Origin: Ilumatobacteraceae bacterium
GTDB taxonomy: Bacteria > Actinomycetota > Acidimicrobiia > Acidimicrobiales > Ilumatobacteraceae
Direction: 5' to 3'
NCBI GenBank assembly: GCA_017859395.1
Contig: JAFMNE010000004.1
Coordinates: forward strand, 1 to 64,000
Length of the DNA: 64,000 nt
Shown: piece by piece, positions 1-7,733 of the stretch
Layout: the number at the start of each line of letters is the position of its first letter
How positions within the stretch are numbered: the first letter of the stretch is position 1
The notes under the pieces: generated by a model
Databases searched by the model: none
What the model was told of the DNA's origin: nothing
Seen by the model: only the letters and a program-made list of their open reading frames with translations
Made by a program: the position numbers and the translations under genes

Positions 1-2
1 GT

Positions 3-87
3 GTCGGAGGGGGGACTTGAACCCCCACGCCCATTAGTAGGGCACTAGCACCTCAAGCTAGCGCGTCTGCCATTCCGCCACTCCGAC
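3..87 (-). tRNA. tRNA-Leu (anticodon GAG)
   Basis: Read on the minus strand this folds as a class-II cloverleaf: acceptor GTCGGAG pairs with CTCCGAC, the anticodon stem CTAGC/GCTAG encloses loop TTGAGGT (anticodon GAG), and the T arm is GGGGG-TTCAAGT-CCCCC. The variable arm is long (about 17 nt, with a CCC/GGG stem), as expected for leucine. The 3' CCA is not encoded. It decodes CUC/CUU codons. Confidence 0.95.
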
Positions 88-112
88 GTGGACTTGAGAT
101 GTTACCGCCTTC

Positions 113-355
113 TCAGGCACGCACCATCAGGAAACTGAGGGCGAGAACCGACAGGATCCACATGAGCGCAAACACGAAAGTGATGCGGTTCAGGTTGCGC
201 TCTGCTGCGGTCGAGCCCAGCGCAGCACCACCGCCACCGCCGAACATGTCCGACAGGCCACCGCCCCGGCCCGAGTGCATGAGCACTCCGCCGATGACTC
301 CAGCCATCGCCACGATGTTGATGATCACCATGATGTACATGAGCAGGTCGCGCAC
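113..355 (-). CDS. secG: SecG, preprotein translocase subunit
   Basis: An 80-residue membrane protein with two hydrophobic segments (about residues 4-25 and 57-78) separated by a Gly-rich cytoplasmic loop containing HSGRGGGLSDMFGG, the hallmark of the SecG family. SecG associates with SecYE and assists SecA-driven export. The size is normal for actinobacterial SecG. It is last on the minus strand of the gap-pgk-tpiA series, as in many Actinobacteria, but here a lipoprotein gene separates it from tpiA. The start ATG is the only good candidate. Identification rests on the SGRGGGLS loop and the two-TM topology. Confidence 0.93.
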   Translation of the reverse strand: MRDLLMYIMVIINIVAMAGVIGGVLMHSGRGGGLSDMFGGGGGAALGSTAAERNLNRITFVFALMWILSVLALSFLMVRA

Positions 356-378
356 GGTTCTCTAGCCTACCGTCGTGC

Positions 379-2229
379 TCAGCGCTCCAGCATCGTGACA
401 TATGGGGCGCGCCGCAACAGGGGGCCCGGCACAATCCGACGATCGGCGTCCAATTCCCACAGCCCGGGCACGACCAAGGCACCAACGCCCTGGCGATACC
501 ACCCAATGGACCCACACGACAGCACAGGGTTCACACACGCTGGCCAGGTCTCCACACCGATCACCAACTGCCCATCACCATCACGATCTTCGAGTTCGGC
601 GATATCTAACAGCCGCAGGGCACTTGTTGAGCGCATGCGCCGCAGGACTGACTCGGGACCCACTTTGTCGGGTCGCCACGCCAACGCCGAGGGCAGCCGC
701 ACCAAGGGCAGCACATGACGCCGCGCGATCGTGCGTTCGAACACGTCGGACATGAAGCCGGCCTGGTCCCCCGGGTCAAACGTGCTGGTGGCGCGGTCAA
801 GCAACACATCGGCCTCCACATCGCAAAAACCCGTGACGTTGCGCCCCGAACGCGACGTATCAACCGACGGCACCTCGTCACAGGAGAACCGGCGTTCCGC
901 AGCCCCAACATCGGGAGGGTCGGCTGAGGCGAAGATCACCATGTCGTAGGCCAGTTGGGCGAGTTCGTCGGCGAATACGCATCCGCCACCGCATTCCTCC
1001 ACGCGGATACGAAATCCGCGCTCGGCCATCATCGGCACAACAGCATCCACCAGTTCGACCTGGCGCGCGTGCACCGCATCGATCAACCACACGATCTCAT
1101 GTGGCTCACCACTCGGATCTTGCCAAAATCCATCGGCGTCTTGGGTCCATCCAGCTGCCGTGAGATCGAGGGCCGCACCACCGGGGTCGTACCCGCCGGT
1201 GAACTCCTCACCCACGCACCAGTCCTCCACCAGCGTCGGCCCGCACTCCCACGCAACGATGCCCGGACGGATCGGCTCGTACACCTCGGTAATGATGCGG
1301 CCACGATCGAACGACCGCCAGAACGCATCACGGAATATGTCGTCGGCAAAGGTCTGCGATGCCGCCGGATGGGCGCCGGGTTGCAGATACAACGCTTCAA
1401 CCCGACCACCACTTTGCAACTCATAACTCAGATTCGGATCGTCAAGGCGTTCCCCGACACCAACAGCCAGATCGGGAGCAATGATGTCGACCTCGCCAGA
1501 ACGCAGTAGGTCAACTTCCAACGTCACATCGTTCAACGGCACAACGACCACCCGATCGAAGCCCAACTCGACCTCGACGCCATCACGTTCAACCGGTTCC
1601 AGAATCATCTGCAGCGCGTTCCACACCTCGGCTCGCAACACACCGGCCGATGTGGGTAACTCATCATCGAAGGCCGCGGCCAAATCGGTGCAGTCCTCGT
1701 GTACCGACGCCTGCAGAATGCGATCGAAGAGCATGCGGTAGCCCGATTCCGCCCGATCGAAGAACACTTCCACGACCCCGTCGATTCGTCCCTGGCGCAC
1801 CTCAATGACCGACCGGTACAGCTCAGCTTCGGCCGAGCCCGGCGTGGACTGCAACGCGGCCACAGTGCACGCCACATCATCTGCGCTCAGCGGCGTTCCA
1901 TCCGACCACAGCGCATCAGGGGTGAACTGGAACGACAACTGCATGACGGCCTCATCCGGCGGTGCAACCGGTGGCGGCAACGTGGCGGTCGTCGTTGGAA
2001 CGGGCGTCGACGACGGAGACAACTCCGGCGACGTTGACGACGGCCCGGATGTCACCGGGGCAACAGGTGCAGCCGATGTCGACACTGCCGAATCTGGCGA
2101 TGCGTCATCATCACCACTCGAGCACGCACCAATGAAGGTCACAGCAACAATTAGCCACCCGAATCGGCGACACCGTCGGGGTTGTGGGGCGCCAGCATCC
2201 ATTGCAACGACTGACCGTACCAGTCGCAC
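379..2229 (-). CDS. Solute-binding lipoprotein of the peptide (SBP_bac_5) family, apparently circularly permuted
   Basis: A predicted extracellular lipoprotein of 616 residues. A basic n-region (RRCRR) and hydrophobic stretch lead to a lipobox FIGAC with Cys36, followed by a Ser/Thr/Pro-rich linker (37-92). The body matches peptide/oligopeptide-binding proteins: WSDGTPLSADD at about 108-118, then the second-lobe region to about 530. The segment normally found at the N-terminus (start of lobe I, GVETWPACVNP through PGLWELDADRRIVPGPLL) instead sits at about 555-612, at the C-terminus. This looks like a circular permutation. No permease or ATPase genes are adjacent, so the partner transporter and ligand are unknown. 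The GTG at 2229 is taken as start; an ATG at 2202 would still leave a complete signal peptide. Confidence 0.8.
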   Translation of the reverse strand: MRLVRSVVAMDAGAPQPRRCRRFGWLIVAVTFIGACSSGDDDASPDSAVSTSAAPVAPVTSGPSSTSPELSPSSTPVPTTTATLPPPVAPPDEAVMQLSFQFTPDALWSDGTPLSADDVACTVAALQSTPGSAEAELYRSVIEVRQGRIDGVVEVFFDRAESGYRMLFDRILQASVHEDCTDLAAAFDDELPTSAGVLRAEVWNALQMILEPVERDGVEVELGFDRVVVVPLNDVTLEVDLLRSGEVDIIAPDLAVGVGERLDDPNLSYELQSGGRVEALYLQPGAHPAASQTFADDIFRDAFWRSFDRGRIITEVYEPIRPGIVAWECGPTLVEDWCVGEEFTGGYDPGGAALDLTAAGWTQDADGFWQDPSGEPHEIVWLIDAVHARQVELVDAVVPMMAERGFRIRVEECGGGCVFADELAQLAYDMVIFASADPPDVGAAERRFSCDEVPSVDTSRSGRNVTGFCDVEADVLLDRATSTFDPGDQAGFMSDVFERTIARRHVLPLVRLPSALAWRPDKVGPESVLRRMRSTSALRLLDIAELEDRDGDGQLVIGVETWPACVNPVLSCGSIGWYRQGVGALVVPGLWELDADRRIVPGPLLRRAPYVTMLER

Positions 2230-2244
2230 CAGGTACTGAACCGG

Positions 2245-3021
2245 TCAGGACACGGCGTGTTGCACGATGCGCGCAAACTCGTCGGCATCAAGGCTGGCGC
2301 CACCGACGAGTGCGCCATCAATGTCGTCTTGGGCCATCAACTCAGCAATGTTGCCGGACTTCACCGACCCGCCGTACTGGATCCGCACACCCGTCGCCGC
2401 GTCGGCCCCGAACGACGCCGCGACGGCAGCGCGAATCGAGGCGCACACCACTTGGGCATCGTCGGGGGTGGCGGTGCGACCAGTGCCGATCGCCCACACC
2501 GGTTCGTAGGCGATCACCAGTTCAGCAACGGCGGCCTTTGAAACTCCACGCAGGCCATTCACCACTTGCGCCAACACCACGTCCTCGGTCTCGCCGGCTT
2601 CTCGTTGCTCAAGGCTTTCACCGACACAAAGGATCGGTGTCATCTTGTGCCGCAGCACAGCCGACACTTTGGCATTCACCATCTCATCGGTTTCACCGAA
2701 GATCGACCGGCGCTCACTATGGCCACAGATCACCATCTTCACGTCCAACTTCGCGAGGAAAACCGGCGACACCTCTCCGGTGAATGCACCCGTGTCTTCG
2801 GCATGGCAGTGCTGCGCACCCAGCAGGAACGGCATCCGGTCAGCTTCGATTGAGGTCTGCACCGTGCGGATATCGGTGAAGGGCGGATGGATGCTCACAT
2901 CCACCTGCTCCATCACATCGGGTGGCAGCAGCCAGTTCAGTTTCTGAATCGTGCGCAACGACTCGAAATGGTCGTGATGCATCTTCCAATTGCCACTGAT
3001 CAGCGGTGTGTGTTCAGACAT
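2245..3021 (-). CDS. tpiA: Triosephosphate isomerase
   Basis: Interconverts dihydroxyacetone phosphate and glyceraldehyde 3-phosphate in glycolysis/gluconeogenesis; cytoplasmic TIM barrel. At 258 residues it has family length. Visible motifs are GNWKM near the N-terminus (substrate Lys), CGHSERR (electrophilic His), AYEPVWAIGTG (catalytic Glu, start of the flexible loop) and the phosphate-binding YGGSV. Its start overlaps the 3' end of pgk by 8 nt, so translation is probably coupled within gap-pgk-tpiA. Confidence 0.98.
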   Translation of the reverse strand: MSEHTPLISGNWKMHHDHFESLRTIQKLNWLLPPDVMEQVDVSIHPPFTDIRTVQTSIEADRMPFLLGAQHCHAEDTGAFTGEVSPVFLAKLDVKMVICGHSERRSIFGETDEMVNAKVSAVLRHKMTPILCVGESLEQREAGETEDVVLAQVVNGLRGVSKAAVAELVIAYEPVWAIGTGRTATPDDAQVVCASIRAAVAASFGADAATGVRIQYGGSVKSGNIAELMAQDDIDGALVGGASLDADEFARIVQHAVS

Positions 3022-4135
3022 GTGGTCCCTCCCTCAATGCGGCCAATCCCGGCAGGTCGCCGAGCTCTAACAGTTCAAGACTCGCCCCGCCACCGGTCGA
3101 GACATGGTCGACCTCATCGTCGAGCCGAAATGCCGCCAAGGCGGCAGCGGAGTCGCCACCACCGACCACGGTGAATGCCTTCGTGTCCGCCATTGCTTGG
3201 GCAACAGTGCGGGTTCCCGCAGCGAACCGTTCGTCTTCAAACATCCCCATCGGCCCGTTCCAAAAGACCATGCGTGCGTCCATGACGACATCACCGAATT
3301 CGGCGGCTGAACCAGGCCCAATATCGAAGCCCTTGGCGCCGTCGGGTAACCGCACACCAAAGGTGGCGTATACCCCGTCGGCATCAACACCGGTCGTATC
3401 GCTCGGCAACAGAATCGTGTCGGGATGCTCGTCGAGTAGTCGTTTGCAGGTGTCGACAAGGTCGGGTTCGAACAGCGAATCGCCGATGGGGTATCCCCGG
3501 GCGGCAAAGAAGGTGAAACACATCGCGCCACCGATCACCAACCGGTCAACGATGCCGAGCAGCGCCTCGACGACCCCCAACTTGTCGGACACTTTCGCGC
3601 CGCCCAGTACCGCCACGAAAGGATGCTTAGGCCGGCGCCGCATACCGAGAAGGACATCGACTTCGCGTTCGAGCAGCCGCCCCATTGCCGAGGGAACACG
3701 CGCCGGGGGGCCAACCACCGAGGCATGTGCCCGGTGAGATGCGCCAAAGGCATCGTTGACGTACGCGTCCACTCCAGCGACCAAATGATCGACGAACGCC
3801 GGGTCATTTGCTGTTTCACCCGGGTCGAACCGCAGGTTCTCCAGAAGTTCGACACCGGGCGCCAACTCGGCGAGGCGGGCACGCACTGGATCGAGCGAGT
3901 AGGCGGGATCGGGGTGCCCCGACGGCCGACCGAGATGGCTGGCGCACACCACTGATGCCCCTGCAGCCTGCAACCATTCGATCGTTGGCAACGCCGCGCG
4001 GATACGCAAGTCGTCGGTGATTCGCACACCATCGGCAGTGGTCTCAAGAGGAACGTTGAAATCGCAACGCACCAGCACACGGCGACCGTTGAGGTCGCCT
4101 AGATCCTCGAGCCGAGGAATACCGTCGTCGGCCAT
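3014..4135 (-). CDS. pgk: Phosphoglycerate kinase
   Basis: Transfers the acyl phosphate of 1,3-bisphosphoglycerate to ADP. Motifs in order: RVLVRCDFNVPL, SHLGRP, LLENLRF, a DAFGASHR block, LGGAKVSDK, WNGPMGMFE and the nucleotide-binding VVGGGDSAAAL. The ATG at 4135, two bases after the gap stop codon, gives MADDGIPR and a 373-residue protein; an upstream in-frame start at 4189 would run into gap and is unlikely. The protein is slightly shorter than the usual 390-400 residues. It overlaps tpiA by 8 nt. Confidence 0.97.
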   Translation of the reverse strand: MADDGIPRLEDLGDLNGRRVLVRCDFNVPLETTADGVRITDDLRIRAALPTIEWLQAAGASVVCASHLGRPSGHPDPAYSLDPVRARLAELAPGVELLENLRFDPGETANDPAFVDHLVAGVDAYVNDAFGASHRAHASVVGPPARVPSAMGRLLEREVDVLLGMRRRPKHPFVAVLGGAKVSDKLGVVEALLGIVDRLVIGGAMCFTFFAARGYPIGDSLFEPDLVDTCKRLLDEHPDTILLPSDTTGVDADGVYATFGVRLPDGAKGFDIGPGSAAEFGDVVMDARMVFWNGPMGMFEDERFAAGTRTVAQAMADTKAFTVVGGGDSAAALAAFRLDDEVDHVSTGGGASLELLELGDLPGLAALREGPHV

Positions 4136-4137
4136 GG

Positions 4138-5139
4138 TCAGCGCGCAACGTGACGAACGAGGTCGACCAGGCGGTTCGAATAGCCCCATTCATTGTCGTA
4201 CCAAGAGCACACCTTCACCATCTTGCCCATCGACATCGTCATCCCCGCGTCGAAGATCGACGAATGCGGATCACCCACGATGTCACTCGACACGATCGGA
4301 TCCTCGGTGTACTTCAGGATCCCCTTCAACGCGCCACGGCGCGCGGCATCGGCAAACGCGGAGTTGATGTCGGCAACCGAGGCCTTCGTCTTCAGGTTCG
4401 CCGTGAAGTCGGTGATCGACCCGGTCGGCACCGGCACCCTCAAGGCGGTGCCGTCGAGTCGACCCTTCATCGACTCCATCACCAAACTGGTTGCCCTTGC
4501 CGCACCAGTGGACGTCGGGATGATGTTGATCGCGGCGCCTCGCGCGCGACGCAGATCGGAATGCGGCCCATCGACCAACGACTGGTCACCGGTGTAGGCA
4601 TGCACCGTCGTCATCAAGCCCTCGGTTACTCCGAAGGCATCATCGAGCACTTTGACGAGCGGCACGAAACAGTTCGTAGTGCACGAAGCATTAGAGATCA
4701 CTTTGTGCTGTGACTTCTTGAAATCGCGATGGTTCACCCCGAACACCACCGTGAGGTCGGCGCCGTTCGACGGGGCCGACACGATGACACGGGGCGCACC
4801 GCCGTCGAGGTGCAGCGCGGCTTTGGCGCGGTCGGTGAAGATGCCGGTGGATTCCACCACCACATCCACGCCAAGGTCACCCCATGGCAGGTCCGACGGA
4901 TTGCGCTCGGACAGCACCTTGATCGTGTGATCGCCGACCCGAATGCCGCCTTTGACGGCACGCACATCGGCATCGAGGCGACCCATGACCGAGTCGTACT
5001 TCAACAGGTGCGCCATCTGCTCGAGCGACCCGAGATCGTTCACCGCGACAAATTCGATATCGGCACCTTGAGCAACAGCAGCGCGGAAGAAGTTGCGCCC
5101 GATACGACCGAAGCCGTTGACGCCAACACGAATGGTCAT
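4138..5139 (-). CDS. gap: Glyceraldehyde-3-phosphate dehydrogenase, type I
   Basis: NAD-dependent oxidation and phosphorylation of glyceraldehyde 3-phosphate. At 333 residues it has family length. Seen: Rossmann start [12 protein letters not shown], catalytic SNASCTTNC, the TGDQ segment, and [11 protein letters not shown] near the C-terminus. A purine-rich AAAGGA element precedes the ATG. It is followed after 2 nt by pgk. Upstream, across only 41 bp, lies rapZ. In many Actinobacteria yvcK and whiA lie between rapZ and gap, and here they do not. Confidence 0.98.
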   Translation of the reverse strand: MTIRVGVNGFGRIGRNFFRAAVAQGADIEFVAVNDLGSLEQMAHLLKYDSVMGRLDADVRAVKGGIRVGDHTIKVLSERNPSDLPWGDLGVDVVVESTGIFTDRAKAALHLDGGAPRVIVSAPSNGADLTVVFGVNHRDFKKSQHKVISNASCTTNCFVPLVKVLDDAFGVTEGLMTTVHAYTGDQSLVDGPHSDLRRARGAAINIIPTSTGAARATSLVMESMKGRLDGTALRVPVPTGSITDFTANLKTKASVADINSAFADAARRGALKGILKYTEDPIVSSDIVGDPHSSIFDAGMTMSMGKMVKVCSWYDNEWGYSNRLVDLVRHVAR

Positions 5140-5180
5140 GGGAGGATCCTTTCAACAGAGAACGTACGAGCCGAGACTAG

Positions 5181-6071
5181 TCAGCCGGATGCGTCCACAT
5201 CGCGGTGCGATGTCCGCGCCGCAACCCCATGGGCGGCAAGTCGCGCCGCCAACTCATTGGCAATGGCCACAGAGCGGTGACGGCCCCCAGTGCATCCAAC
5301 CGCCACCGTGAGGTAACTACGGCCCTCTCCCTGATAGCCCGGCAACATCTCGACGAGTAACGACTCGAACCGGTCGAGGAACCGCGACGTGACCGCGCGC
5401 TCGAGCACATAGTCACGTACGGCCGGGTCGTGCCCCGTAAGTGGACGGAGGTGGTCCTCCCAGTGCGGGTTCGGTAAAAACCGCACATCCATCACAATGT
5501 CGGCATCGAGCGGCAATCCGTGTTTGTACCCAAAACTCTCCACCGCCACTTGCAGGCGACGCGGATCGGCATCGGAGAACGCAGCGACCAAACGTTCTTT
5601 CAGTTGGTGCACATTCAACTCGCCGGTGTCGATCACCAGATCCGCTTCATCTTTCACACGCGACAGGGTCTCGCGTTCGGCTTCGATGGCGTCGATCACT
5701 CCCCCATCGACATGGGCAAATGGATGCCGGCGACGGGTTGCGTCATAACGTTGGATCAGCGCCGGCGTCGCCGCATCGAGAAAAAGCAAGGTGACATGGT
5801 GGCCGTCGCCACGCAAGGCAGCTACCTGTGGAAGCACATCGTTGTGGTTGCGCCCTGACACCAACGCCAAGCGGTCGATTCCTGCACCGGGTTTGGCCGC
5901 CAATTCAACGATCGTCGGCACAAGCGACGTGGGCAGATTGTCCACCACGTACCACCCGAGGTCTTCCAGCACGGCAGCCGTCGCCGACCGTCCAGCCCCC
6001 GACAGACCCGTGATCACGACGATGTCGGCCACGGTCCACACCTTAGGCGCATCCGGTCGTGCGTCAATCAC
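5181..6071 (-). CDS. rapZ: RapZ/YvcJ family nucleotide-binding protein
   Basis: A P-loop protein of 296 residues. The Walker A motif is GLSGAGRS, followed by the typical DLGWYVVDNLP and later ESFGYKHGLP and GCTGGRHRSV blocks (C-terminal ligand-binding half). In E. coli RapZ is the RNase adaptor that controls glmS sRNAs; in Gram-positives the homologue's role is less certain, so only the family is assigned. A GTG start at 6071 overlaps the upstream methyltransferase stop as GTGA. An internal GTG at 6032 would start just before the conserved P-loop. Confidence 0.93.
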   Translation of the reverse strand: MIDARPDAPKVWTVADIVVITGLSGAGRSATAAVLEDLGWYVVDNLPTSLVPTIVELAAKPGAGIDRLALVSGRNHNDVLPQVAALRGDGHHVTLLFLDAATPALIQRYDATRRRHPFAHVDGGVIDAIEAERETLSRVKDEADLVIDTGELNVHQLKERLVAAFSDADPRRLQVAVESFGYKHGLPLDADIVMDVRFLPNPHWEDHLRPLTGHDPAVRDYVLERAVTSRFLDRFESLLVEMLPGYQGEGRSYLTVAVGCTGGRHRSVAIANELAARLAAHGVAARTSHRDVDASG

Positions 6072-6808
6072 ATTCGCCGCAGGCGCAGGTGCAACAGTCG
6101 AGGAACCGACGATGCGTCGAAGTACTCGGGGGCCTGCGCGAGGAAACGTTCGGGCGGTGACGGTTCGTCCATGTGCTCAAGGACGAGACCGGCGTCGGCC
6201 AGTGCGTTGAGGTACCGCGAGAGTGGACGGTGAAGAAACCGGATGCGAACGCCCAGCTCGACCTCTTCGATGGTTTCGGCTTCGTCGAGGTAGGCACCAA
6301 TACGCCAGTACTGCTCGGGGGGATCCACCATGTGGTCATCGATCCACCCGCTATCGGGCGTCTGCAGAAGGGGATGGTTCAACAAGAAGGTGAAACGGCC
6401 CCCCGGTTGCAGAACCCGCGCCACCTCGGCGATCGCCGCATCGAGATCGTCGATGTGTTCAAACACCAGACAGGCCACGACAGCATCGAATGATGCGTCA
6501 GCAAACGGCAGGGCTGCCGCGCCTGCCTGCACATACACCGGGGCTCCGCCACGAGAGCGCGCCACGCTGATCTGATTGGTGGTGGGATCCAGTCCGACGA
6601 CATCGGCGCCCGCCCCGGCCAGCACCCGCGCGATCTGCCCGTCACCGGTCCCGACATCGAGCACACTCGATGCACCAGAGAGTTCAGCGGCGATCAGCGG
6701 AATGATCTGATCCTCGTACTCGGGGTCGGCCCCGTCGGTGAACCCATCGATCCACCACCCAGCATGGGCCTCCCACAATTCACGTGACAGATCGGCGGAC
6801 ACGCCCAC
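6068..6808 (-). CDS. Class I SAM-dependent methyltransferase (type 11 family)
   Basis: A 246-residue soluble protein with a Rossmann-type methyltransferase core: motif I VLDVGTGDGQIA (about 50-61), acidic motif II region VVGLDPT, and the post-motif ARVLQPGGRFTFLL. The substrate cannot be read from the sequence. It starts with GTG (6808; another GTG at 6802), is divergent from the LLM oxidoreductase across a very short gap, and overlaps rapZ by 4 nt, so it is probably co-transcribed with rapZ-gap-pgk-tpiA. It sits at a position usually near uvrC/rapZ in Actinobacteria, suggesting insertion into that block. Confidence 0.85.
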   Translation of the reverse strand: MGVSADLSRELWEAHAGWWIDGFTDGADPEYEDQIIPLIAAELSGASSVLDVGTGDGQIARVLAGAGADVVGLDPTTNQISVARSRGGAPVYVQAGAAALPFADASFDAVVACLVFEHIDDLDAAIAEVARVLQPGGRFTFLLNHPLLQTPDSGWIDDHMVDPPEQYWRIGAYLDEAETIEEVELGVRIRFLHRPLSRYLNALADAGLVLEHMDEPSPPERFLAQAPEYFDASSVPRLLHLRLRRM

Positions 6809-6825
6809 ACACTACGGTCGTCCAC

Positions 6826-7731
6826 GTGCAGTACTCGGTGTGGCCCAACATGAAATACCCGACCGACGAGGTGCTTGAACTCGCCCGATGGCTTGACGAT
6901 GGACGCTGGCAGGGCATGTGGTTTGCCGACCACTACATGCCGAATACCGGCAGTGCCGAGATCGACGACGGCCCCGCTCACGAGTGCTGGGCACTCCTAC
7001 CCGCGGTCGCTGCCATCACGCAGAAACTGCGTCTTGGCCCACTGGTCGCCCCCACATCGATTCATCATCCGGCGCTCCTCGCGAATCGCGCAGTGACCAT
7101 CGACCACCTGAGCCACGGCCGTTTCGTTCTCGGCCTGGGCGCTGGGTGGCAGATCAACGAACACGTCGCCTACGGCATCGACCTCGGCACTGCCCGCGAG
7201 CGGGTCGATCGGTTCTCCGAGGCGATCCAGATTGTGCGTTCATTACTCGATACGGCCCGCACCACATTTCACGGCGAGGTGTACACAATCACCGATGCGC
7301 CCTGCGAGCCGTCTCCCGTGCAAGAACATCTCCCGATCCTCGTCGGCACCGGCGGAAACCGCATGTTGAAGATCACCGCTCGCCACGCCGACGAATGGAA
7401 TACCTGGGGGCACCCCGAGGTCGCCATCGAGCGGCTCGGCGCTTTGCATGCGGCCTGCGACGCGGTGGGTCGGCCACGAACCGAGATCCGTACGTCGGTG
7501 CAGGTGGTGCTGTACCTCGGCGACGATGAACGCGCCACAGCGGTGATGAATGGGCCTCTCGCACCACGTGCAGTCACCGGGTCAGCGCAACACCTCATCG
7601 ACACACTCGGGGCCTATGCCGAGGCCGGCTTCGACGACTTCATCGTGCCCGATTGGGTGCTCGGTCGTGACGCCGCCGAACGCCGCGACGGCCTCGATCG
7701 GCTCTGGCACGAGGTGCTCTCGCACGTGTGA
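6826..7731 (+). CDS. LLM-class (luciferase-like, F420-type) oxidoreductase
   Basis: A TIM-barrel flavin/F420 enzyme of 301 residues. Seen: WFADHYM near the N-terminus, the GPLVAPTSIHHPALLANRA block, LSHGRFVLGLGAGW (typical of the bacterial luciferase superfamily) and ILVGTGGNRMLKI. Actinobacterial members of this subgroup commonly use coenzyme F420, but cofactor and substrate are inferred. The start chosen is the GTG at 6826, where similarity begins; an upstream GTG at 6784 would overlap the divergent methyltransferase. The gene ends 2 bp before the convergent uvrC. Confidence 0.85.
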   Translation: MQYSVWPNMKYPTDEVLELARWLDDGRWQGMWFADHYMPNTGSAEIDDGPAHECWALLPAVAAITQKLRLGPLVAPTSIHHPALLANRAVTIDHLSHGRFVLGLGAGWQINEHVAYGIDLGTARERVDRFSEAIQIVRSLLDTARTTFHGEVYTITDAPCEPSPVQEHLPILVGTGGNRMLKITARHADEWNTWGHPEVAIERLGALHAACDAVGRPRTEIRTSVQVVLYLGDDERATAVMNGPLAPRAVTGSAQHLIDTLGAYAEAGFDDFIVPDWVLGRDAAERRDGLDRLWHEVLSHV

Positions 7732-7733
7732 GG

